Positions 54,501 through 64,000 of a stretch of 64,000 nucleotides of DNA are shown here, piece by piece. The stretch is taken from NCBI GenBank assembly GCA_947492745.1, contig CANLOE010000023.1:1-64000 (forward strand), written 5' to 3'. The position numbers and the translations under genes were made by a program. Source of the stretch: an uncultured Cyclobacteriaceae bacterium (GTDB lineage: Bacteria; Bacteroidota; Bacteroidia; Cytophagales; Cyclobacteriaceae). A model generated the notes under the pieces. It made no database searches. It saw nothing but the letters and a program-made list of their open reading frames with translations, and was not told where the DNA came from. Position 1 is the first letter of the stretch. Each line of letters begins with the position of its first letter.

Positions 54501-56609
54501 TCAGAACAAGCTAACGTCTTGTATATCCTGAGCTTTTAAATCAAAGAATGCCTGATGAATATCAAACATAGCTTCGTTACTGACCAGTTTCTTATGATGA
54601 TACCCTCCTTCTGCATTCATGGTATAGGTATTGACATTATCTCTGAGGTTAAAAGACAGGATAGTTATAGCTTCCTGCTTCAGTCGCGGGTCGGTAATCA
54701 GAAACATCGACTCCAAACGGCGATCAAAACTGCGTACCATGACATCAGCACTTCCGGCATATACCTTGGAATCACCATTGTTATGGAAATAAAATAAGCG
54801 GGAGTGTTCCAGATAATCTCCCACAATAGAGTAGACTTCTATCTTTTCGCTCAACCCTTTCTTTCCCGGCTTGAGACAACAGATACCACGAACAATCAAC
54901 TTGATACTGACACCTGCCTGACTGGCCGCATAAAGTTCATCAATGGTCTCCTTATCCTGTAGTGAATTGATTTTAATAACAATTCCACTTGATAGTCCGT
55001 TCTTACTGTTGCTGGCTTCCTGCCGTATCATTTCCACCAGTTGCTGGCGCATACCTTCCGGGGCAGTGATCAAGTGCTGGTATAGGGTAGGCATGGAATG
55101 ACCTGTAATCACATTGAAAAACTCCGAAACGTCCTGTGCATATACTTCTCTGGTCGTCAGCAAACCCAAATCGGTGTATAGCTCGGAGGTATCTTCATTA
55201 TAGTTACCCGTAGACATATGTACATAACGTCGGATATTGCTCCCTTCTTTCCTTACAATAAGTAAAAGTTTAGTATGTGTTTTGAAACTACTGATTCCGT
55301 AGATGACATAACAGCCGGCATTTTGAAGTTTTTTTGCTTCGCGCAGGTTGTTCTCTTCATCGAACCGTGCCTTTACCTCAAACAATACAGAGACGTGTTT
55401 TCCACTCTCAGCGGCCTTCAATAAGGCGGCGGTCACGCGGGATTCCTTGGCCAATCGATATATGGTCAGTTTTATGGAAAGTACATTGGGGTCTTCAGCG
55501 GATTTCTCCAGTAAGTCCAGCATCGGTTCTATATTGTTATAGGGATGATGCAGTAGGATATCCCGGTTTTTCAGTATCTCGAATATATCCTGTGGTCCTT
55601 TTTCAGGAAAACTGAGTGGCGGCACGGATGTTCTCGGCTTGGACTGTAAGGCCTTAAATTCATGATGTCTGATGATTTGCCATAGCCCCGTAAAATCCAA
55701 CAGGTTTTTGGTTTTGAAAACATTGTAATCGTCCAACTCCCAGCGCGTCTTGAGCAGGTCCACAATCCACTGATCGGCACCTTCCATAGCCTCCAGACGG
55801 ACTACCCGTCCTGTACGGCGAGTCTTCAATTTACGCTTGAGTTCCTCCAGAAAATTGGTCTCGATATCCTCACTTTCCTCCAAAGTGAAATCACCATTTC
55901 TGGTAATCCTGAAAATGGTCATGGAAATCACATCGACGTTTCTGAAAAGATTATGTATCTTATGTTTTACGATATCTTCTATAGGCACGAAAAACACCTT
56001 ATCATCCGTTTCTACTTCATAAAACCTTGGCAAATTCTGCGGCAATTGTATGAATGATAAGCGTTTGTTTTCTTCGGTATCCTCCTTCCCCTTGGTAACT
56101 ACCCCGAAAACCAAACGTTTGTTCATCAGAATAGGGAAGGTATGATAGTTATCATATACCATAGGAGTAAGCATAGGAAAAATGGTCTCCTCAAAATACT
56201 CACTCATTCGTTGCTGTTGTTCCGTGGTAGCATCCCGAAAGCCTATAATCTGAAAATGCCTTTCTTCGAGGGCCGACTTCATCACCTCAGAATATACTTT
56301 ATACTGGTCCAAGTGAAAAGCATGACACTTTTCCAGTAGTAGCTTACGAAAAGGCATCACTTTTAGCCCTGAATAATCAATACGTTCTTTTTGATAGTCG
56401 ATGTAATTGTAAAGGCTACCTACCCTTATCATAAAAAATTCATCAAAATTGGATGAAGTAATGGCCAAGAACTTAAGGCGTTCAAAAATACTGCGTTTTT
56501 CATTGGATGCTTGATCCAACACCCTATCGTTGAATTTTACCCAACTTAAATCTCTACTAATATAATCACTGGAATCAATCAGTGTGGATGTTTTTTCATC
56601 TACTACCAT
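54501..56609 (-). CDS. ppk1: Polyphosphate kinase 1
   Basis: Makes inorganic polyphosphate from ATP, reversibly. 702 residues from the ATG at 56609; a TTG four codons earlier is less likely. The N domain has the start SRDLSWVKFNDRVLDQA and FLAITSSNFDEFFMIRVG. The head and catalytic domains have LLHHPYNNIEPMLDLL, SIKLTIYRLAKES, and the autophosphorylation His region RRYVHMSTGNYNEDTS. RGICCLKPGKKGLSEKI and RLFYFHNNGDSKVYAGSAD complete the conserved set. Lies downstream of gyrB but beyond a terminator. Confidence 0.96.
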   Translation of the reverse strand: MVVDEKTSTLIDSSDYISRDLSWVKFNDRVLDQASNEKRSIFERLKFLAITSSNFDEFFMIRVGSLYNYIDYQKERIDYSGLKVMPFRKLLLEKCHAFHLDQYKVYSEVMKSALEERHFQIIGFRDATTEQQQRMSEYFEETIFPMLTPMVYDNYHTFPILMNKRLVFGVVTKGKEDTEENKRLSFIQLPQNLPRFYEVETDDKVFFVPIEDIVKHKIHNLFRNVDVISMTIFRITRNGDFTLEESEDIETNFLEELKRKLKTRRTGRVVRLEAMEGADQWIVDLLKTRWELDDYNVFKTKNLLDFTGLWQIIRHHEFKALQSKPRTSVPPLSFPEKGPQDIFEILKNRDILLHHPYNNIEPMLDLLEKSAEDPNVLSIKLTIYRLAKESRVTAALLKAAESGKHVSVLFEVKARFDEENNLREAKKLQNAGCYVIYGISSFKTHTKLLLIVRKEGSNIRRYVHMSTGNYNEDTSELYTDLGLLTTREVYAQDVSEFFNVITGHSMPTLYQHLITAPEGMRQQLVEMIRQEASNSKNGLSSGIVIKINSLQDKETIDELYAASQAGVSIKLIVRGICCLKPGKKGLSEKIEVYSIVGDYLEHSRLFYFHNNGDSKVYAGSADVMVRSFDRRLESMFLITDPRLKQEAITILSFNLRDNVNTYTMNAEGGYHHKKLVSNEAMFDIHQAFFDLKAQDIQDVSLF

Positions 56610-56813
56610 AGGTACAATCAAGACTGTTTAAGCTCAGGGAGCGGTTATTTCAATTATCGATAGAGGCCAACGTCGATATAGACGCTATAGCTACTTCATA
56701 TCAGTTCCTTCATCCTTGATATCCCGCGTACAACAAAGGATATCAGCTTTACAGAGGCTGAAAAATCCATTGGCATTTTGTGGGTTATGGATGGGGTTTC
56801 CTATTTTTCACAA

Positions 56814-56849
56814 AACTAAAAAAGGGTTCCCAATAATGTGAACCCTTTC
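56814..56849 (-). terminator. Rho-independent terminator after gyrB
   Basis: On the minus strand AAAGGGTTC, loop of 10, GAACCCTTT, then a T-run. It separates gyrB from ppk1. Confidence 0.88.
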
Positions 56850-56874
56850 CGAATTGATATCGAAAATTTAATAT

Positions 56875-59340
<2,466 letters not shown>

Positions 59341-61446
59341 TCACTGTTCCAAGACCTTGATTTCGGTGCGGCGGTTTTGCTTTCTGCCCTGCGTTGTAGT
59401 ATTGTCGGCTCGGGGGTTGGTCTCACCGTAGCCCTTTGCGACCATTCGTTCTCCACCAATGCCCGCATTGATGAGGTAATCCCTGACCGCCTCGGCACGT
59501 TTTTGGGACAGTATCTGATTCGATTTTTCGTCCCCCTGACTATCCGTATACCCCGAAATCTCGATTTTTATATGTATGGTACGCAACATGGTCTCTTTTA
59601 GATTTTCCAGCTCAAGGGTAGCAGTTTTTTCAAGGGTGCTTTTACCCGTACGGAAATAGACATTCTCCATCACCAACACATCTCCTGCATGTAGTTGTTT
59701 GCCCTCTTCGTAACTCTCCCTGATAATGGGGACATCTTTCTGCGGGATTTCATTTCCCATATCACTTATCGCCGCCTTTTTCGTGGCCAATGACCGGGTC
59801 TTATTGACTTTTGACAGAAAAAACCTAACCGTATCTGTCTCGGGGCCCTGCTTCAATAGTGAATCCATATCCATCTCGGTCTTTTCATACCCGGGCATAC
59901 TCAGGGATAGGCGATAGTTCCTTTCCGGGATATAGGAAAACTTGAAGATACCATTGGCATCGCTTGTGGCGATATGCCGTGGAGGCTTTTGCGGAGTCCC
60001 TTCGTCAATAAGGAGAACGGATACTACTTCCAAAGACTTGTTGAGGGTATCTTTGGCCGATATAAGAATCTGTAGGTGCTTGACCGGCACGTCGATAACT
60101 GTAAATACATCCTCACAACAGGTATTCTCCCCCAAAAGCTTTCCTCCAGGACGGTTCGAGACCAATAGGCCCCGATGTTCCTCCGCACTGAAACTGAAAT
60201 AGGTGTCATCATAAGAGGAGTTGACGGGCAGACCCAGGTTTTCGGGTTTCCTCCAACTTCTTCTGGAACCACCGGCCCGAAATACGTCCAACCCACCCAG
60301 ACCGGGATGGAAATCGGAGCTGTAGTACATGACACCCGTTTCATCATCATAATAAGGGCTGACCTCATTTCCTTGAGTATTGAGAGCGGAACCACAGTTG
60401 ACAGGAACTTCGAAAGTACCCTCCCTTCCTTTGGCGGAGTACCAAATGTCCATCCCCCCTCTTCCGCCCGGTCTATCGGAGACGAAGTACAGCACCTCAT
60501 AGGTTTTACTTCTCTTCCTAAGTGTGCTTATAGTGGGTTGCGTACTGGAATATCCGTTTATATTGATATTATGGACCAGTTTTTCGGGTTTGGTCCATCC
60601 TGATTTTTGTCGATAACTTCTGTATATCCGGCACCTCATTTTGTCATATCGATCTTCCGCGCAATAGGTAAAGTAGACTGTCTTACCGTCCTGGGTAAAG
60701 GAGGCATTGGCCGTATGGTAAAAATCATCATTGAGTTCATCCAACAGTTGCGGTTCCGTGGGTACACCATTTTGCAGTTCACTTTGATACAATTTGGTCA
60801 ATTTCCTTTCCCCATTCTCCGTCCTATCGAATAGAAGTGAGTCCGAATGCATGGATGTATACACCATAGCATTGGACATGACATAAGCGGGAGCAAATTC
60901 GCTGTAGGCAGTGTTCAGCTTTCCGGGCAGGCGCCGGACCTCATAGGGCTGTACGTACTGTTCTTCCAAGGTTTGCAGGGCAAAGTCACAGTTACGGATG
61001 GCATTGGTCGCCTCTCTCTTGAGTGTCCTGTCGATACCGGCCTTGCTTCTTATGATATTCATATAGTGGCTTTTTGCTTCCTCGTATTTACCTTGATAGT
61101 GCTGTGCCTTTGCCAGATAGTAGGGCAGCAATGGATAATCGTTCTTTCGCTGTTCATCTTCCAGTTGTAGACTGAGTACTTTCAGTAGCTCCTTTTCGGC
61201 CTTGGCATAACTTCGGGTATGGTAGTAGGCCATTCCCAAACGGTATCGCAGTGCTGTGTTCTTTGGTGCGGTCCTAAGAGCAGTTTCCAAAACAGGTATG
61301 GCTTCGAAATATGCTTTCTTTTCAAATAGATAAGTCCCTTTTCTCCGATCATTTTTTTGGAGAGAAAGGACTGTCGGCACCGTCTGTCCCGGTGAGAGAC
61401 TGTAGATAAAGGAAAAAAGGAGGACAATAGAGAATGTTCTTTGCAT
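59341..61446 (-). CDS. PorE-like outer-membrane protein: TPR, beta-propeller, CarboxypepD_reg-like and OmpA domains
   Basis: 701 residues with a signal peptide (FSIVLLFSFIYSLSPGQT). The domains in order: TPR repeats (about 35-150; AIPVLETALRTAPKNTALRYRLG), WD40/PD40-like beta-propeller (about 190-440; SFTQDGKTVYFTY, YYFVSDRPGGRGGMDI-type blades), a carboxypeptidase-regulatory-like beta domain (about 450-535), and an OmpA C-terminal peptidoglycan-binding domain (about 590-700; ISGYTDSQGDEKSNQILS...GYGETNPRAD). This is the architecture of PorE of the type IX secretion system and of related OmpA proteins. It closes a three-gene operon with PorP/SprF and a T9SS type B substrate, 3 bp after the PorP gene. 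It may be a paralogue dedicated to that substrate rather than core PorE. Confidence 0.88.
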   Translation of the reverse strand: MQRTFSIVLLFSFIYSLSPGQTVPTVLSLQKNDRRKGTYLFEKKAYFEAIPVLETALRTAPKNTALRYRLGMAYYHTRSYAKAEKELLKVLSLQLEDEQRKNDYPLLPYYLAKAQHYQGKYEEAKSHYMNIIRSKAGIDRTLKREATNAIRNCDFALQTLEEQYVQPYEVRRLPGKLNTAYSEFAPAYVMSNAMVYTSMHSDSLLFDRTENGERKLTKLYQSELQNGVPTEPQLLDELNDDFYHTANASFTQDGKTVYFTYCAEDRYDKMRCRIYRSYRQKSGWTKPEKLVHNININGYSSTQPTISTLRKRSKTYEVLYFVSDRPGGRGGMDIWYSAKGREGTFEVPVNCGSALNTQGNEVSPYYDDETGVMYYSSDFHPGLGGLDVFRAGGSRRSWRKPENLGLPVNSSYDDTYFSFSAEEHRGLLVSNRPGGKLLGENTCCEDVFTVIDVPVKHLQILISAKDTLNKSLEVVSVLLIDEGTPQKPPRHIATSDANGIFKFSYIPERNYRLSLSMPGYEKTEMDMDSLLKQGPETDTVRFFLSKVNKTRSLATKKAAISDMGNEIPQKDVPIIRESYEEGKQLHAGDVLVMENVYFRTGKSTLEKTATLELENLKETMLRTIHIKIEISGYTDSQGDEKSNQILSQKRAEAVRDYLINAGIGGERMVAKGYGETNPRADNTTTQGRKQNRRTEIKVLEQ

Positions 61447-61449
61447 AAT

Positions 61450-62487
61450 TCAAAAGGTATTACAGGGCAAGGCGACTCTCCGGTCTCCAGCAGGATTCTT
61501 CCAGCCTGACCAAGTAAGTCCTATTTCAAAAGCTCCAAGTCCACCCTTGCCCAGCGACGGAATCTCCCGAAGTTCCCCTAAACCTGAAGTCGTTAGGTCA
61601 TAGGCGGCCATGACCTGTATTCTTTTCCATCTTAGACCGGCAGAGAATACCATGGCATCATCATAGCGATAGGCCAGGCCGGCAAGGACAATAAGTGGCT
61701 TTTCGAAAGGGAGGTCGTAGGCCCAGCGCATTCCTGTCAACAGAGAATATGCTCCTCCCTGATACAGGAGCTGCCAGTGGGGCATTATACTCAATTTTTT
61801 GCGCAAACGCTTGTTCACTAGACCGTGCAGCACCCATAGCTCATTCTGCCGGACACTGTTCCTATAAATCGACTTTTTTTTCCCAAGGAAGTGGTATACG
61901 GCCGTACCCACAGCTAGGGATAAAGTAGAAGAAAAGCGGTATTTGAAATTCGCTCCCGTACCCAAGGTAGTATTGCTCCATTGCTCATCAGCAGTGGGTT
62001 CCCCTGAACTCAGGGCAGGATTGAAACTAAAGAACTCGTACTGATTGCCAAAGCGGAATCCGGAGAGGTCGATACTATACTGATGGAAAGCTCCCTGTAG
62101 CCCCAAATCTATCCTACCACGCTCAAACGCACCAAAAAAATGATGATAGGCCAAGGATATCCCCGCTGTATACGTATCCAGAATACCTTCTCCCATAGCA
62201 TCATTGGTAAAGAAAGCTCCCAATCCCAAGGTATTCTTCTCCATACCCAGGTTCCGAAGGACATACTCACCACTGATGCCCGTAGTCATGAACCGGGAAC
62301 CTATACCGCCCCACTGCTCTCTGTGTATGGCCGATAGGCGCCAGTCTTCGGACATACTTCCCGTACGGGCAGGGTTCAGGGTGGCCGTGTACATCTCGTA
62401 GAGTGAAAATCGCGCGTTCTGTGCTCGGGCGGTCTGCTCAGCGAGACCGATCGAAAGTAGGATGCAGAACAGGTATTCTTTTTTCAT
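61450..62487 (-). CDS. PorP/SprF family type IX secretion system membrane protein
   Basis: 345 residues. The signal peptide EYLFCILLSIGLAEQTARA is followed by the family's hallmark early region (FSLYEMYTATLNPARTGSMSEDWRLSAIHREQWG) and an outer-membrane beta-barrel (GISLAYHHFFGAFERGRIDLGLQGAFHQYSI...), 14-stranded in relatives. PorP/SprF proteins are usually encoded next to a large type B-sorted adhesin and help anchor or export it. Here the upstream neighbour is exactly such a protein, with an 18-bp gap. Confidence 0.92.
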   Translation of the reverse strand: MKKEYLFCILLSIGLAEQTARAQNARFSLYEMYTATLNPARTGSMSEDWRLSAIHREQWGGIGSRFMTTGISGEYVLRNLGMEKNTLGLGAFFTNDAMGEGILDTYTAGISLAYHHFFGAFERGRIDLGLQGAFHQYSIDLSGFRFGNQYEFFSFNPALSSGEPTADEQWSNTTLGTGANFKYRFSSTLSLAVGTAVYHFLGKKKSIYRNSVRQNELWVLHGLVNKRLRKKLSIMPHWQLLYQGGAYSLLTGMRWAYDLPFEKPLIVLAGLAYRYDDAMVFSAGLRWKRIQVMAAYDLTTSGLGELREIPSLGKGGLGAFEIGLTWSGWKNPAGDRRVALPCNTF

Positions 62488-62505
62488 AGACTATCTCCTT
62501 ATAAT

Positions 62506-64000
62506 TTACCGCAGCAGGGTAACATTGCGCTTGAAATTAAATTGCGTGTCATAGGCTCCCCTGGCCTTGACATGAACGACATAGACCCCCGTGTTCTGCA
62601 TTTGTCCATTCAGGTAGCCGTCCCACTGCCTGTTCACCCTGTCCCCATCGAAGACCAATTGTCCCCATCGATTGAAGACCTTGAATTCATACAGTTCCTT
62701 GATACCGTTGTGAATGAGTACCAGACGGTCGTTCTCCCCATCGCCATTGGGGCTGAATGCCGTGGGCAGTTCCAAGTGCACGTTCAGGTCAAAGCGTTGC
62801 CGCAGGGTATCCGTACAGCCCAAGGTATTGGTAACGACCAGTTGTACGGTATAGGGCTTTATCGAATCATAGGTATGTATGGGATTTTCTTCACTGCTGC
62901 GGGTGCCATCGCCAAAATCCCAGTCATAGGCCCTGATATCCCCCAGGGAAGTACTGAAAAACTGTACGGGAACAAAGGCTTCCACAAAGGGGTCTGCGGT
63001 AGCGATACCTGCTTCGGGTATCTCGTGTACTACAATACGCTGTGTCAGGGTATCGGTACAGTTGAGGTCATTCTCTGCCACCAGTATGAGTGGATAAGCT
63101 CCCGGACTGTCATAGGTTCTGATGGGGTTTTCCTCTACGGAGGTGGCCTCATCATGAAAGAACCACCGGAAACCTGTCAAAACGGTCCCTGTAGTGGCCC
63201 TACTGGTATTCCTCAACAATAGTGGAACACCTGCACAAACAGAGTCCTTTACATAATCGACTATGGGAAGTGCCAAGGTCTTTACGGTCTTGGTGATGGT
63301 CTCATCACATTTTGAAAACGCATTGGAGACGCGAAGGCTGACCGTGTGGAGGGTGTCCCGACCCAGTACGCTTTGGGTCATCGGTGGTGGTGGCCAGAAC
63401 CCATCGAGGGTATCCCGATTGTCGAACACCCATTCGTAATTGGTGATGTTTTCCAGGCTGTCTTTGAAATTCAGCGAAAAGGAAACGGGTTCATTGCCGC
63501 AATTGGTTTCGAAATTGAAATCGGGACGGCTTACCTGCTCTATCCTATAGCGTCTTTGTCTTGTACGTCGGCAGCCGAGGGCATCTTCCATCGCCAGACT
63601 GACCGTATAGTTTCCCGAATTGCCGTAGGTATATTGAGGTCGGATGTCGGTCGAGCTCCCTACACCGTCCCCAAAATCCCAAACTACGTCGATAATAGGG
63701 ACGCTCAGGTCACCTGCTGTCCTTTCAAAGGAAAAATCGATAGGCTCCTCCTTACAGGCACGTCCGGTATTGATGGATGCATTCAGCTCGGGAAAGATTT
63801 CCACCTTTTCGTAGAAAAAGCTAGAACATCCGTCGGTGACACTCTGGATTGCATTGTAGTGAACGGTCAGGGAAACCTCAAACTTGCCCCGACTCTTATA
63901 GGATATCATAGGGTCCATTATTTCACTGGTCTGGCCATCTCCAAAAACCCATTCGTAGCGGTTCACGTGAGGTCCTTCAGGGCCCAGCCCCTTTACCGCA
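62506..64000 (-). CDS. PKD-repeat surface protein with T9SS type B sorting domain, 5' end beyond the window
   Basis: At least 497 residues; the frame stays open to the window edge, so the GTG at 63966 is internal, not the start. There are several tandem PKD domains, each with a W-x-FGDG or related core (YEWVFGDGQTSE; VDVVWDFGDGVGSS-type; RAYDWDFGDGTRSSEENPIHTY). The C-terminus is a gliding-motility-associated type B sorting domain: LPTAFSPNGDGENDRLVLIHN, then FKVFNRWGQLVFDG and NTGVYVVHVKARG. Probably a very large secreted adhesin retained at the cell surface by the PorP/SprF partner encoded downstream. Confidence 0.93.
   Translation of the reverse strand, partial: AVKGLGPEGPHVNRYEWVFGDGQTSEIMDPMISYKSRGKFEVSLTVHYNAIQSVTDGCSSFFYEKVEIFPELNASINTGRACKEEPIDFSFERTAGDLSVPIIDVVWDFGDGVGSSTDIRPQYTYGNSGNYTVSLAMEDALGCRRTRQRRYRIEQVSRPDFNFETNCGNEPVSFSLNFKDSLENITNYEWVFDNRDTLDGFWPPPPMTQSVLGRDTLHTVSLRVSNAFSKCDETITKTVKTLALPIVDYVKDSVCAGVPLLLRNTSRATTGTVLTGFRWFFHDEATSVEENPIRTYDSPGAYPLILVAENDLNCTDTLTQRIVVHEIPEAGIATADPFVEAFVPVQFFSTSLGDIRAYDWDFGDGTRSSEENPIHTYDSIKPYTVQLVVTNTLGCTDTLRQRFDLNVHLELPTAFSPNGDGENDRLVLIHNGIKELYEFKVFNRWGQLVFDGDRVNRQWDGYLNGQMQNTGVYVVHVKARGAYDTQFNFKRNVTLLR

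Overview
The window is chromosomal DNA from a Bacteroidota, most likely a Cytophagales-type marine or soil bacterium. The evidence is three proteins with type IX secretion (T9SS) sorting domains, a PorP/SprF-like protein beside a PorE-like OmpA protein, Bacteroidota-only families (DUF5683, putative porin, a signal peptidase I with an extra N-terminal membrane domain), a short SRP RNA behind a TTTG-N19-TAnnTTTG promoter, and the gene order parA-parB-DUF5683-dapB-lepB. I found no intact transposase, phage gene, CRISPR array, tRNA or rRNA.

Layout. 1-4 kb: mostly non-coding with repeats, one small ORF, then a secreted M28 aminopeptidase. 4-8 kb: SRP RNA, transaldolase/fructose-6-phosphate aldolase, ftsE, and an ECF sigma factor with a membrane partner. 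8.8-15 kb: CCA-adding enzyme, CTP synthase, YidC. 15-21.5 kb: a metal-dependent hydrolase, parA, parB, DUF5683, dapB, a sulfotransferase and lepB, in near-overlapping order. 22-28 kb: a large secreted GH9 cellulase and a LacI-type regulator. 28-34 kb: a soluble histidine kinase, a MORN-repeat protein, and divergent kynA and glutaryl-CoA dehydrogenase. 34-45.8 kb: a lone MacB-type permease, a secreted amidotransferase-like protein, miaE, a porin, lpxK, and a Nif3 / zinc-ribbon / TPR cluster. 46-50 kb: an S24-type repressor, a small protein, dinB, a rhomboid and a TerB-like protein. 51-54 kb: a sigma-54 activator with a hybrid kinase. 54-64 kb: ppk1, gyrB, then a T9SS-associated operon cut by the window edge.

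The most unusual content is non-coding. Intergenic gaps carry at least four families of short, imperfectly palindromic repeats (called A, B, C and D here). Family A is the clearest: seven copies, six of them exactly 165 bp including flanks, each a full-length imperfect hairpin flanked by matching 3-bp direct repeats (TTA or TAA). B and C occur side by side at three loci, and at 45.8-46.3 kb B sits inside A, which sits inside D. A and C share a central ATAGC-N3-GCTAT loop, and in C this stem shows a compensatory base change. These look like non-autonomous mobile elements (MITE-like), moved by a transposase that is not in this window.

Other regulatory structure worth noting: a 30-bp palindrome over the divergent kynA/gcdH promoters, a terminator-like hairpin directly in front of the cca start codon, an intrinsic-terminator hairpin inside the signal-peptide codons of the TPR gene, and an inverted repeat abutting a -7 box upstream of the transaldolase gene. 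Start codons were chosen by hand; where an ATG lay shortly downstream of a TTG or GTG I normally used the ATG.
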